From contig NZ_SLXG01000010.1 of assembly GCF_004345725.1 (NCBI RefSeq), positions 32,033 through 96,032 on the forward strand: a DNA stretch of 64,000 nucleotides, given 5' to 3'. The stretch is from Crenobacter luteus. Its GTDB lineage: Bacteria > Pseudomonadota > Gammaproteobacteria > Burkholderiales > Chromobacteriaceae. Positions 1 through 11,219 of this stretch are shown piece after piece (the first letter of the stretch is position 1; every line of letters begins with the position of its first letter). The position numbers and the translations under genes are program-made. The notes under the pieces were generated by a model that worked only from the letters and a program-made list of their open reading frames with translations, was not told the origin of the DNA and ran no database searches.

Positions 1-62
1 ACGGCGGCCAGCGACAGCAGCGACAACATGACGAGAAGGACGGTTTTCTGCTTGAGCGACAT
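1..62 (-). CDS. N-terminus of a membrane or exported protein, cut by the window edge
   Basis: Reading the minus strand from an ATG at position 62 gives MSLKQKTVLLVMLSLLSLAA and then runs off the window. A short basic start followed by an unbroken hydrophobic stretch is typical of a signal anchor, as in chemotaxis receptors, sensor kinases or lipoproteins. Only about 20 residues are visible, so the family cannot be named. No clear ribosome binding site is visible upstream. If real, the gene is divergent from aotJ. Confidence 0.45.
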   Translation of the reverse strand, partial: MSLKQKTVLLVMLSLLSLAA

Positions 63-538
63 GCGAACTGGCGGCGCAAGGGGTAGGAAAGGCGGCAATG
101 TACACCGAATGCCCGCGTCCGTCTCGTGGGCATGCCGGGAGCGGCCGGCGCGCCGTGGCGGCAGAAACGCCACCGCAGGGCGTCGTGTGTCGCGTTCCGG
201 AATTTCGCAAAAGCGACAGCGGCCTACACATGTGGTCGCGGCCGCGCACGCCGGGAAGGGGCGGTGCGCGCGCGGCGAAAAGTTTCAGGGTCTTGATCGG
301 AAAGGGGATTTTGGCTGTCCTGCGCGCGTTTGTTGCGCTGCAGCAGCTACGGGGCGAGGGTCGGACCCATGATTGTCCGCACGGGCAATTGCTGAAAACA
401 TCCACTCGCCAGCCCCTTGCCGTGCCCGTCGATGCGACCGGCGAGCGGCGCGCAGCACGGCCGCACGATAAAGGCCGGCTCGAGACAAGGCGTGCCCGAC
501 GCGCCGCCACCGTTACACCCGTCTACGGAGAAGTCCCC
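63..538. other. Intergenic region upstream of aotJ, no gene seen
   Basis: This 476-base stretch has open frames on both strands, but they look like GC-rich chance frames with arginine-rich, low-complexity translations. The frame running into aotJ from position 98 has no family-like sequence before the aotJ signal peptide. The region should hold the promoters for aotJ and for the divergent truncated gene. The only structured element noticed is the inverted TGTCGC pair at 188-218. Confidence 0.6.
188..218. promoter_or_regulatory. Candidate ArgR operator: inverted TGTCGC / GCGACA pair
   Basis: TGTCGC lies at 188-193 and its reverse complement GCGACA at 213-218. As recalled, Pseudomonas AraC-type ArgR recognises half-sites beginning TGTCGC followed after eight bases by AA. 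The first half-site here has AA at 201-202, one base closer. The site is about 320 bases upstream of aotJ, and a similar TGTCGT lies upstream of aruC. Family ArgR sites are usually direct repeats, so the inverted arrangement weakens the call. Confidence 0.3.
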
Positions 539-1309
539 ATGAAGAAGCTTGTCATCTCGGTTGCCCTCGCCCTCGCCTCCACCGGCGTCATGGCCAAGGA
601 GTGGAACGTCGTCCGCTTCGGCGTCGACGCCAACTACGCGCCGTTCGAATCGAAGGCCGCCGACGGCAAACTGGTCGGTTTCGACATCGACCTGGGCAAC
701 GCGATCTGCGAAAAGATCAAGGCCAAGTGCGTGTGGGTCGAGAACGACTTCGACGGCATGATCCCGGCGCTCAAGGCCAAGAAGTTCGACGCCATCCTGT
801 CGTCGCTGTCGGTGACCGACAAGCGCAAGGAGCAGATCGCCTTCTCCGACAAGCTGTTCAATACCCCGGTGCGTCTGGTCGCCAGGAAAGGCTCGTCGCT
901 CCAGCCGACCGTCGAATCGCTCAAGGGCAAACGCATCGGCGTGCAGCAGGGTACGGTGATGGAGAGCTTCGCCAAGGCGCACTGGGGCGGCAAGGGCGTG
1001 ACCGTCGTGCCGTACCAGAACAACGACCTGGTGCTCGCCGACCTGGTGTCCGGCCGCCTCGACGGCAGCGTGCAGGAGGTCGTGCTGGCCGATACCGCCT
1101 TCCTGAAAACCGCGCAGGGCCGCAACTTCGGCTTCGCCGGCGGCAACCTCAACGACGTGAAGATCCTCGGCGTCGGCACCGCGGTCGGCCTCAGGAAGGA
1201 GGACAACGACCTGCGCCTCCTGATCAACAAGGCGATCGCCGACATGCACAAGGACGGCACCTACCAGCGCCTCTCGAAGAAATACTTCTCCTTCGACATC
1301 TACCACTGA
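539..1309 (+). CDS. aotJ: Periplasmic arginine/ornithine-binding protein of an ABC importer
   Basis: This 256-residue solute-binding protein belongs to the HisJ/ArgT/ArtJ family. A signal peptide covers about residues 1-19, with likely cleavage after the VMA before KEWN. The SBP_bac_3 fold follows, beginning with the hallmark FGVDANYAPFES and GFDIDLGNAICEK, and includes GKRIGVQQGTV in the second lobe. The ATG at 539 has a GGAG eight bases upstream; the same frame is open back to 98, but the signal peptide fixes this start. The permease and ATPase genes follow, then an AraC-type ArgR and arginine catabolic genes, so the ligand is inferred to be arginine or ornithine rather than histidine. Confidence 0.88.
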   Translation: MKKLVISVALALASTGVMAKEWNVVRFGVDANYAPFESKAADGKLVGFDIDLGNAICEKIKAKCVWVENDFDGMIPALKAKKFDAILSSLSVTDKRKEQIAFSDKLFNTPVRLVARKGSSLQPTVESLKGKRIGVQQGTVMESFAKAHWGGKGVTVVPYQNNDLVLADLVSGRLDGSVQEVVLADTAFLKTAQGRNFGFAGGNLNDVKILGVGTAVGLRKEDNDLRLLINKAIADMHKDGTYQRLSKKYFSFDIYH

Positions 1310-1317
1310 GCCCCCTC

Positions 1318-1349
1318 GGGCGCCGCCCCTTCATTGGGGCGCGGCGCCC
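1318..1349 (+). other. GC-rich hairpin between binding-protein and permease genes
   Basis: The 12-base arm at 1318-1329 pairs with 1336-1349 around the loop TTCATT, with a two-base bulge. There is no T-run after it, so it is not a classical terminator. Hairpins in this position commonly stabilise the upstream binding-protein mRNA, which must be made in excess over the permease. That role is inferred from position only. Confidence 0.45.
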
Positions 1350-1456
1350 GGCGCCGTCCCGTTCCGTCCCTGCCGGACGGGGCGCGGCCGCGGGCGTGAG
1401 CGGTCCCGAAGCCTCGCACGAGAGGACCGCCGCGTCGTCAACAGAAGGAGAAAGCA

Positions 1457-2146
1457 ATGTTCCTGGAAGGCTACGGGCCGCTGATCGCCAGCGGCACCTG
1501 GGCGACGGTCAAGCTCGCGCTGCTGTCGCTCGCCGCCTCGGTGCTGATCGGCCTGGTCGGCGCCAGCGCCAAACTGTCGGCCAACCGTGCGCTGCGCGGG
1601 CTGGCCACCGGCTATACCACGCTGATCCGCAGCATTCCGGATCTGGTGATCATGCTGCTGTTGTTCTACAGCATCCAGATGCTGCTCAACGAGTTCACCG
1701 AGTATCTGCAGCTCGAGCAGATCGACATCGACCCCTTCGTCGCCGGCGTCGTCACGCTGGCCTTCATCTACGGCGCCTACTTCACCGAGACCTTCCGCGG
1801 CGCCTTCCAGTCGGTGCCGCGCGGCCAGCTCGAGGCGGCCGTCGCCTACGGCATGGGGCCGTGGAAGGTGTTCCGCCGCGTGCTGTTCCCGCAGATGATG
1901 CGCTTCGCGCTGCCGGGCATCGGCAATAACTGGCAGGTGCTGATCAAGGCGACCGCGCTGGTGTCGATCATCGGCCTGTCCGACGTCGTCAAGGCGACGC
2001 AGGATGCCGGCAAGGGCTCGATGCAGTTCTTCTATTTCACCGTGGTCGGCGCGCTGATCTATCTGGCGATCACCACCGTGTCCAACGTCGCGCTGATGCG
2101 GCTGGAGCGCCGCTATTCGGTGGGCGTCAGAAAGGCCGAACTATGA
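1457..2146 (+). CDS. aotQ: Arginine/ornithine ABC importer permease, HisQ type
   Basis: This 229-residue inner-membrane permease is one half of the HisQM-type channel. It has about five hydrophobic segments starting at residue 15. The cytoplasmic EAA loop near residues 127-147 (EAAVAYGMGPWKVFRRVLFP) docks with the ATPase. AGAAGGAGAAAGCA precedes the ATG. The stop overlaps the start of the second permease by four bases (ATGA), so the two subunits are translationally coupled. Confidence 0.87.
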   Translation: MFLEGYGPLIASGTWATVKLALLSLAASVLIGLVGASAKLSANRALRGLATGYTTLIRSIPDLVIMLLLFYSIQMLLNEFTEYLQLEQIDIDPFVAGVVTLAFIYGAYFTETFRGAFQSVPRGQLEAAVAYGMGPWKVFRRVLFPQMMRFALPGIGNNWQVLIKATALVSIIGLSDVVKATQDAGKGSMQFFYFTVVGALIYLAITTVSNVALMRLERRYSVGVRKAEL

Positions 2147-2856
2147 TCGAAATCGTTCAGGAATACTGGCAGGCTTACCTGTGGAACGACGGCGGCCAGC
2201 TGTCGGGTTTGGCGATGACGCTGTGGCTGCTGGTGATCTCGGTCGCGATCGGCTTCGTGATGTCGGTGCCGCTCGCCGTCGCGCGCGTGTCGAAAAACCC
2301 CTGGGTTCGCGGGCCGGTGTGGTTCTACACCTATGTGTTCCGCGGCACGCCGCTCTACATCCAGCTCTTGCTGTTCTACACCGGCGTCTACAGCCTGTCG
2401 GTGGTGCAGTCGAGCGATTTGTTGAATACCTTCTTCCGCGAGGGCTTCAACTGCGCGGCGCTCGCCTTCGCGCTCAACACCTGTGCCTATACCACCGAGA
2501 TCTTCGCCGGCGCGATCCGTTCGACGCCGCACGGCGAGATCGAGGCGGCGCGCGCCTACGGCATGTCGACCTTCACGATGTACCGCCGCGTGATCATCCC
2601 GTCGATGCTGCGCCGCGCGCTGCCTTTCTACGGCAACGAGGTGATCCTGATGCTGCACGCGACCACCGTCGCGTTCACCGCGACCGTGCCCGACATCCTC
2701 AAGGTCGCGCGCGACGTCAACTCGGCGACCTACGCGTCGTTCGAGGCCTTCGGCATCGCGGCCGCGCTGTACGCCGTGATCGCCTTCTTCCTCGTCTGGC
2801 TGTTCCGCCGCTGCGAAATGCACTGGCTGGCCTTCCTCAAGCCGCAATCGCACTGA
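2143..2856 (+). CDS. aotM: Arginine/ornithine ABC importer permease, HisM type
   Basis: This 237-residue second permease subunit has about five membrane spans. The RGTPLYIQLLLFYTGVY stretch is typical of HisM/AotM proteins. Its EAA loop begins at EAARAYGMSTFTMYRRVIIP. It starts inside the aotQ stop (ATGA overlap) and is followed after 18 bases by the ATPase gene. With aotQ it should form the heterodimeric channel fed by AotJ. Confidence 0.87.
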   Translation: MIEIVQEYWQAYLWNDGGQLSGLAMTLWLLVISVAIGFVMSVPLAVARVSKNPWVRGPVWFYTYVFRGTPLYIQLLLFYTGVYSLSVVQSSDLLNTFFREGFNCAALAFALNTCAYTTEIFAGAIRSTPHGEIEAARAYGMSTFTMYRRVIIPSMLRRALPFYGNEVILMLHATTVAFTATVPDILKVARDVNSATYASFEAFGIAAALYAVIAFFLVWLFRRCEMHWLAFLKPQSH

Positions 2857-2874
2857 GCTTACGGAGTCCTCGAA

Positions 2875-3642
2875 ATGTACAAACTGGTGGTCGACGACCT
2901 GCACAAGAAATACGGCGAGCACGAAGTGCTCAAGGGCGTGTCGCTGAAGGCCCGCGCCGGCGACGTGATCAGCATCATCGGCTCGTCCGGCTCGGGCAAG
3001 AGCACCTTCCTGCGCTGCATCAACTTCCTCGAGCAGCCGTGCGCCGGCAGCATCACCGTCAACGCCGAGCAGATCCGCACCGTGCGCGACAAGAAGGGCG
3101 CGCTGCGCGTCGCCGACGCGCGGCAGCTGCAGGCGATGCGCACCAAGCTGTCGATGGTGTTCCAGCACTTCAACCTGTGGGCGCACATGACGGTGCTCGA
3201 GAACATCGTCGAGGCGCCGGTCAACGTGCTGGGCGTGCCGCGCGACGAGGCGGTCGCGCGCGCCAGGAAGTATCTGGCCAAGGTCGGCCTGCCCGAGAGC
3301 GTCGAGGGCAAGTACCCGTCGCACCTGTCCGGCGGCATGCAGCAGCGCGTCGCGATCGCGCGGGCGCTGGCGATGGAGCCGGAGGTGATGCTGTTCGACG
3401 AACCGACCTCGGCGCTCGACCCCGAGCTGGTCGGCGAGGTGCTCAAGGTGATGCAATCGTTGGCCGAGGAGGGGCGGACGATGGTCGTCGTCACGCACGA
3501 GATGGGCTTCGCGCGCCACGTGTCCAACCACGTCGTGTTCCTGCACCAGGGCCGCGTCGAGGAGGAGGGACACCCGGACGTGGTGCTGAACCAGCCCAAG
3601 AGCGAGCGCCTCAAGCAGTTCCTGACCGGCAGCCTGAAGTGA
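2875..3642 (+). CDS. aotP: Arginine/ornithine ABC importer ATPase, HisP type
   Basis: This 255-residue ATPase has all ABC motifs intact: Walker A GSSGSGKS at residues 36-43, a Q-loop at MVFQHFNLW, signature [14 protein letters not shown], Walker [13 protein letters not shown] and H-loop VVTHEM. The length and the insertion around [15 protein letters not shown] match the HisP/AotP subfamily. GGAG lies shortly upstream of the ATG. It powers import through AotQM and is followed directly by the regulator gene. Confidence 0.9.
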   Translation: MYKLVVDDLHKKYGEHEVLKGVSLKARAGDVISIIGSSGSGKSTFLRCINFLEQPCAGSITVNAEQIRTVRDKKGALRVADARQLQAMRTKLSMVFQHFNLWAHMTVLENIVEAPVNVLGVPRDEAVARARKYLAKVGLPESVEGKYPSHLSGGMQQRVAIARALAMEPEVMLFDEPTSALDPELVGEVLKVMQSLAEEGRTMVVVTHEMGFARHVSNHVVFLHQGRVEEEGHPDVVLNQPKSERLKQFLTGSLK

Positions 3643-3676
3643 TGCCGGCGCGATGCAGCCTGCGGCGGGAGGCGTG

Positions 3677-4648
3677 ATGGAAGACCCCGTCCGCGTCGCC
3701 CTCGTGCTCGTGCCGCCGCTGTCGGCGCTCGCCGTCGGCAGCGTCGCCGAGCCGTTCGCGCTGGCCAACCGGCTCGCCGGCCGCCGACTCTACGAGGTCG
3801 GCTACTACTCGTGGGACGGTCAGCCGGTGGCGCTGGCGCCGGCGCTGGCGTGGCCGGTGCACGGCGCGCTGCGCGACGGCGTCGCCTGCGACGCGCTGCT
3901 GGTCGTCACCGAGGCGGTCGGCGGTTTCGCCGACGCGGTGTTCTTCCAGGCCGCCTTGGTGCGCCACGCGCAGCGCGCCGCGCTGGTCGGTGGCGTGCAC
4001 GCCGGCGCGTGGTGGCTGGCGGCGTCCGGCCTGCTCGACGGCTACCGCGCGACGATACACTGGTCCGAGGGCGCCGCCTTCGCCGAGCGCTTCCGCAAGG
4101 TGATCGCCAGTCAGCACGTGTTCGAGATCGACCGCGACCGCTTCAGCTGCGGCGGCGGCCTCGCCGCGGTCGACGGCATGCTCGCGCTGATCGGCCGCCG
4201 CCACGGCGCCGAGTTGGCCGAGCGCGTCGCCGAGGCGCTGTGCGTCGAGCGCATCCGGCCGAGCGGCGAGCGCCAGCGCGTGCCGCTGGCGAGCCGGCTC
4301 GGCGAGCGCCAGCCCAAGCTGACCGAGGCGGTGATGCTGATGGAGGCGAACCTCGAGGAACCGCTGACCACCGACGAGATCGCCCGCCTGACCGGCCAGT
4401 CGCGCCGCCACCTCGAACGCCTGTTCAAGCAATACCTCGACACCGCGCCGTCGCGCTATTACCTGCAGTTGCGTCTGGAGAAGGCGCGCGGCCTGTTGCA
4501 GCGGACCAATAAATCGGTCGCGCAGATCGGTCTGTGCTGCGGCTTCTCGTCCGGTCCGCATTTTTCCACCGTCTATCGCGCCCATTTCGGCATCGCGCCG
4601 CGCGAGGAGCGGCTGCAGGCCGAAATGAACGGCATCCGCCCGGAGTGA
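3677..4648 (+). CDS. argR: AraC-family transcriptional regulator, ArgR type
   Basis: This 323-residue protein has an N-terminal DJ-1/PfpI (GlxA-like) domain to about residue 190 and a C-terminal AraC double helix-turn-helix. The HTH includes LTTDEIARLTGQSRRHLERL and the second helix pair around IGLCCGFSSGPHFSTVY. Pseudomonas ArgR, which controls the aot and aru operons in response to arginine, has this architecture and this genomic position. I chose the ATG at 3677 because GGGAGG (3667-3672) stands four bases before it; an in-frame ATG at 3653 has no such site. It probably activates its own operon and the downstream aru genes. Confidence 0.85.
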   Translation: MEDPVRVALVLVPPLSALAVGSVAEPFALANRLAGRRLYEVGYYSWDGQPVALAPALAWPVHGALRDGVACDALLVVTEAVGGFADAVFFQAALVRHAQRAALVGGVHAGAWWLAASGLLDGYRATIHWSEGAAFAERFRKVIASQHVFEIDRDRFSCGGGLAAVDGMLALIGRRHGAELAERVAEALCVERIRPSGERQRVPLASRLGERQPKLTEAVMLMEANLEEPLTTDEIARLTGQSRRHLERLFKQYLDTAPSRYYLQLRLEKARGLLQRTNKSVAQIGLCCGFSSGPHFSTVYRAHFGIAPREERLQAEMNGIRPE

Positions 4649-5986
<1,338 letters not shown>

Positions 5987-5995
5987 CCCGTCCGC

Positions 5996-6056
5996 GCCGG
6001 GCGGCCCGCGCCGCCCGGCCGCCGAACCCGACCCGCTCGCGCGCCCTGCGGCGCGC
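5996..6056. other. Two consecutive GC-rich hairpins between aruC and aruF
   Basis: A perfect 9-bp stem (5996-6004 with 6011-6019, loop of 6) is followed by a 7-bp stem (6039-6045 with 6050-6056). Neither has a T-run, so they are more likely mRNA processing or stability elements than terminators. The gap is 104 bases, while the following aru genes overlap or are nearly adjacent. Confidence 0.4.
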
Positions 6057-6090
6057 GGCCGGTCACAGGCCTAGCTCCAGAAAGACCGCC

Positions 6091-7143
6091 ATGCTTTTCG
6101 TCAGACCGAGCAAATTGTCCGACCTCGACCAGATCGAGCGCATGGCGCGCTCGACCGGTCCGGTCCTGCACTCGCTGCCGCCCGACCGGCAGCGCCTGCA
6201 GGCGCTGGTCAGCCATTCGATCCATTCGCTGCGCGACGAGGTCGAGTTCCCGGGCGAGGAGGGTTACCTCTTCGTGCTCGAGGACTCGGACACCGGCCGC
6301 CTGCACGGCACCGCCGGCATCGTCGCGATCGCCGGCTACAGCGAACCGTTCTACGCTTTCCGCAACGACGTGGTCGTCCACGCGTCGCCCGAGCTGAAGG
6401 TCAACCGTCGCGTCCACGTGCTGGCGATGTCGCACGAGCTGACCGGGCGCAGCCGGCTGACCGGCTTCTACCTCGACAGCGAGGCGTTCACCTTGGCCGA
6501 GCATGTGCCCGACCTGTTGTCGCGCGCGCGCCTCTTGTTCGCCGCGCAGCACCGCTCGCGCTTCTCCGACGCGATCTTCACCGTGCTGCCCGGCGTCGCC
6601 GACGAGGCGGGCCGCTCGCCGTTCTGGGAGGGCGTCGGCCGCAAGTTCTTTGGCCGCGACTTCACGCAGATGGAGATCGCCTCCGGCGGCCGCGGCCGCA
6701 CCTTTATCGCCGAGATGATGCCGGCCGACCCGCTCTACGTGCCGCTGTTGTCCGGCGACGCGCAGCGCGTGATGGGCGAGCCGCACCCGGACGCGCGCGT
6801 GCCTTACCGCTGCCACGTCGACGAGGGGCTGGAGCCCGACTGTTTCGTCGACATCTTCGACGCCGGCCCGGTGCTGACCGCCGCGCTCGACCTGTGCCAC
6901 TCGGTGCGGCACAGCGCGCTGCACGTCGCGCTGCGCGGCAAGACGCCGGCCGGCGCCGGCGAGACCGTGCCGTACATGGTCGGCAACACGTCGGCCGAGG
7001 ACTTCCGCGCCGTCGTCGTCGAACTGCCGTCGCACCTGTATTCCGAAGTCGTGCTGCCGCAGGCGGCCGCCGACGTGCTCGAGATCGCCGACGGCGACGA
7101 GGTGCGCTGCGTCTCGCTTACCGCCGCAAGGAGCCGTCCATGA
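6091..7143 (+). CDS. aruF: Arginine N-succinyltransferase, alpha subunit
   Basis: This 350-residue AstA-family enzyme has the start LFVRPSKLSDLDQIERMA that marks the family. It transfers succinate from succinyl-CoA to the alpha-amino group of arginine or ornithine. Later family blocks include EEGYLFVLEDSDTGRLHGTA, MSHELTGRSRLTGFYLD and SPFWEGVGRKFFGRDF. A paralogous beta subunit follows with an ATGA overlap, as in Pseudomonas where the enzyme is a heteromer of AruF and AruG. Confidence 0.9.
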   Translation: MLFVRPSKLSDLDQIERMARSTGPVLHSLPPDRQRLQALVSHSIHSLRDEVEFPGEEGYLFVLEDSDTGRLHGTAGIVAIAGYSEPFYAFRNDVVVHASPELKVNRRVHVLAMSHELTGRSRLTGFYLDSEAFTLAEHVPDLLSRARLLFAAQHRSRFSDAIFTVLPGVADEAGRSPFWEGVGRKFFGRDFTQMEIASGGRGRTFIAEMMPADPLYVPLLSGDAQRVMGEPHPDARVPYRCHVDEGLEPDCFVDIFDAGPVLTAALDLCHSVRHSALHVALRGKTPAGAGETVPYMVGNTSAEDFRAVVVELPSHLYSEVVLPQAAADVLEIADGDEVRCVSLTAARSRP

Positions 7144-8168
7144 TCGTGATGCGTATGAGCCGGCCCGACGACGTCGCCGCGCTGGTCGAACTGGCGCACA
7201 AGGCCGGGCCGGGCATGACCACGCTCAAGCCCGACGCCGACGCCTTCGCCGCGCGGCTGGACCGCGTGCGCCGCAGCGTCGAAGGCACGGCGACCTTGGC
7301 CGAGCAGGGTTACCTGTTCGTGATGGAAGAGACCGACAGCGGCCGCGTGGTCGGCGTCTGCGGCCTGGAGGTCGCGGTCGGCCTCGAGCAGCCGTTCTAC
7401 ACCTACCGCATGGACACCTTCGTGCACGCCAGCCGCGAGCTGGGCACCTGGACGAAGATGGACAAGCTTTACATGTCGCACGGGCTGACCGGCTACTCGG
7501 AACTGTGCACGCTGTTCCTCGACCCGGAGTTCCGCGCAAACGGCAACGGCGCGCTGTTGTCGAAGTCGCGCTTCATGTTCATCGGCCAGTTCCCCGAGCG
7601 CTTCGCCGAACATATCTGCGCCGAGATGCGCGGCCACTTCGACGAGCACGGCGAGTCGCCGTTCTGGAACGCGCTGGGCGCGCATTTTTACCAGATCGAC
7701 TTCCACGAGGCCGACAACCTGGTCGCGCAGGGCAAGAAGTCCTTCCTCGCCGAATTGATGCCGCGCTACCCGGTTTACGTCGACTTCCTGCCCGACGAGG
7801 CGCGCGCCTGCATCGGCAAGACGCACAAGGACACCGAGCCGGCGCGGCGCCTGCTCGAAGCCGAGGGGCTGCGCATGGAAGGCCACGTCGACATCTTCGA
7901 GGGCGGCCCGGTGCTCGAGGCGCGGATCGATTCCTTGCGCGTCATGCACGACTCGCGTCTTTACCGCGTCGAGGTCGCCGACGCGGCCGACCCGGCGGCG
8001 CTGCGCTGCCTGGTCGCCAACGGCTCGCTCGACGACTTCCGCGTGATCCTGGCCTCGGCCAACCCTGACGGCGACACGCTGTGCCTGAGCCCCGAGACGG
8101 CGCGCGCCTTGCGCGTGTCCGGCGGCGACACCGTGCGCGCGATGCCGCTCTACCCGAACCAGAGGTAA
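7140..8168 (+). CDS. aruG: Arginine N-succinyltransferase, beta subunit
   Basis: This 342-residue AstA paralogue of the preceding gene carries parallel blocks: EQGYLFVMEETDSGRVVGVC, MSHGLTGYSELCTLFLD, SPFWNALGAHFYQIDFHEAD and VDIFEGGPVLEARID. It starts at an ATG overlapping the aruF stop, so the subunits are translationally coupled. It acts with AruF in the first step of the succinyltransferase pathway. aruD follows after three bases. Confidence 0.9.
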   Translation: MIVMRMSRPDDVAALVELAHKAGPGMTTLKPDADAFAARLDRVRRSVEGTATLAEQGYLFVMEETDSGRVVGVCGLEVAVGLEQPFYTYRMDTFVHASRELGTWTKMDKLYMSHGLTGYSELCTLFLDPEFRANGNGALLSKSRFMFIGQFPERFAEHICAEMRGHFDEHGESPFWNALGAHFYQIDFHEADNLVAQGKKSFLAELMPRYPVYVDFLPDEARACIGKTHKDTEPARRLLEAEGLRMEGHVDIFEGGPVLEARIDSLRVMHDSRLYRVEVADAADPAALRCLVANGSLDDFRVILASANPDGDTLCLSPETARALRVSGGDTVRAMPLYPNQR

Positions 8169-9638
<1,470 letters not shown>

Positions 9639-9667
9639 TCCTGGTGGATTGAGTGCGAAGGGAGTTT

Positions 9668-9697
9668 CGGCCCGGCTGCCCGCCGGGCCGTTTTTTT
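9668..9697 (+). terminator. Rho-independent terminator after aruD
   Basis: An 8-bp GC stem (9668-9675 with 9683-9690) and a 7-base loop are followed by seven T. It closes the aru transcript 30 bases after the aruD stop. Confidence 0.85.
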
Positions 9698-9789
9698 GCG
9701 CGCGGTCCGGCGCCGGGCAGCGCCTATATTTTGAGGGTGCGAGCCGCCGCGCCCGGGGGCGGCGGCTTTCGGTTTCGAGGAGTGGCAAG

Positions 9790-10134
9790 ATGCGCGCACC
9801 AGACCGGGGGATCCTCCACAGGCTCTACCTCTACTACATCCCGTTCCGTCACTTCAGGAACGCCGCCGAGGGCAACTTCCTCGTGCGCGAGCAGAACTAC
9901 CGCTACAACCGCGAGCAGCGCCAGTTGCTGCCCGGCTATCTGTTCAAATGGGCGGTGCTCGGCGCCGTGCTGCTGGCGAGCGCCGAACTCGCGCACGCCT
10001 TCGGTCGTGCCTTCCCGTCGGCGCGCCAGCTGCTTTTGATGTGGGAAATGGCCTCCGGCGTCGGCTTCGCCGTCGCGGTCGCGCTGATGTCGAACATCGC
10101 CGCCGGCTGGGCCTACCTGACCTATATGCGCTGA
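9790..10134 (+). CDS. Small inner-membrane protein of unknown function
   Basis: This 114-residue protein starts at an ATG with GAGGAG ten bases upstream. The first 50 residues are polar and rich in Arg and Tyr. Two hydrophobic segments follow, about residues 53-72 and 84-110. No family is recognised. It stands alone after the aruD terminator and is convergent with the LysR gene. Codon use matches its neighbours. Confidence 0.6.
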   Translation: MRAPDRGILHRLYLYYIPFRHFRNAAEGNFLVREQNYRYNREQRQLLPGYLFKWAVLGAVLLASAELAHAFGRAFPSARQLLLMWEMASGVGFAVAVALMSNIAAGWAYLTYMR

Positions 10135-10197
10135 GCCGCGTCCCTTTTTCGTCCCGCAAGCCGTCCGTCCCGGCCGCGACCGCGCGCCGCGGTGCGA

Positions 10198-11091
10198 CTA
10201 CGCGCCGACCTGCGCGAGCAGCCAGTCGCGGAAGGCGCGCACCGGCGCGAGGTCGCTCTTGGTCGCCGGGTGTACCAGGTAGTAGGCGTGCTGGCTGTGC
10301 AGCGGCGCGTCGACCGCGACGGCGAGCCGGCCGTCGGCCAGTTCCTCGTCGACCAGGAAGGTCGGCAGCACCGCGACGCCGAGCCCGGCGATCGCCGCCT
10401 GGATCACCATGTAGATCTGCTCGAAGCGCGGTCCCTTCATGCCGTCGACGCCGGCGACGCCCGCCGCGTGCAGCCACTCGCTCCACGCCTGCGGCCGCGT
10501 CGTGTGCTGCAACAGCGTGAAGTCGGCCAGCGCGCGCGCGTCGGGCAGCGCGCCGCCCGGCAACAGCGCCGGCGCGCACACCGGCACGATGGTCTCGCCC
10601 ATCAGCCGGTGGCAGGTCGCGCCCGGCCACAGCGCCGGGCCGAAGTGGATCGCCGCGTCGACCGCCTCCTTGTCGAAGTCGAACGGCCGCACCTGGGTGA
10701 CGAGTTCGAGCTCGACTTCCGGGTGGCGGCGCGCGAAGTCGCCCAGGCGCGGGATCAGCCAGCGCGAGCCGAAGGTCGGCAGCACCGCCAGCCTGAGCAC
10801 GCCGCCCTGGCCGCCGTGCGCCATCAGCTGCAGCGTCGCCGCCTCGGCGCGGTCGAGCACGTCGCGGATCGCCGCCGCGTAGCCCTCGCCGGCGCTGGTC
10901 AAGACCAGCCGCTGCTTGACGCGCTCGAACAGCGGCCGGCCGATGAAGTCCTCGAGCGCGCGGATCTGGCGGCTGACCGCGCTTTGCGTCAGCGCCAGTT
11001 CCTCGGCCGCGCGGGTGAAGCTCAGGTGCCTGACGGCGGCGTCGAAGCATTGCAGCGCCATCAGCGAGGGCAGGGTGCGTCGCATGATCAT
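10198..11091 (-). CDS. LysR-family regulator, GcvA-like, divergent from the hglS-like operon
   Basis: This is a LysR-type regulator of about 297 residues. The N-terminal winged HTH reads FDAAVRHLSFTRAAEELALT and SAVSRQIRALE, and a periplasmic-binding-like effector domain follows (VLRLAVLPTFGSRWLIPRL; GLGVAVLPTFLVDEEL). The HTH and the PRLG-DF pattern are typical of the GcvA subgroup. The start is set at 11091, or 11085 two codons later, because the family begins with MRRTLPSL. It faces the 11220 gene across about 130 bases, so it probably regulates that aminoadipate-type operon. Confidence 0.82.
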   Translation of the reverse strand: MIMRRTLPSLMALQCFDAAVRHLSFTRAAEELALTQSAVSRQIRALEDFIGRPLFERVKQRLVLTSAGEGYAAAIRDVLDRAEAATLQLMAHGGQGGVLRLAVLPTFGSRWLIPRLGDFARRHPEVELELVTQVRPFDFDKEAVDAAIHFGPALWPGATCHRLMGETIVPVCAPALLPGGALPDARALADFTLLQHTTRPQAWSEWLHAAGVAGVDGMKGPRFEQIYMVIQAAIAGLGVAVLPTFLVDEELADGRLAVAVDAPLHSQHAYYLVHPATKSDLAPVRAFRDWLLAQVGA

Positions 11092-11219
11092 GACTTTTCG
11101 GAATGAAGTCAGCAGAATACATCGCTTGAGAGCGTGCGCCAAACGGATAAGATTTTCCCGTCAGCAGGGCGCTGCGGCGGGATGGTCCCGCCGCCGAAAG
11201 AGAGAGAGGACATTCCGAT

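Noticed and set aside
98..538. Long N-terminal extension of the aotJ frame
   Set aside because: The extra residues are low-complexity and the protein would bury a clear signal peptide; GGAG and the family start fix the ATG at 539.
2113..3768. 551-codon minus-strand open frame opposite the aot genes
   Set aside because: It is rich in His, Arg, Asp and Val, the antisense shadow expected in GC-rich DNA, and lies wholly over well-identified genes.
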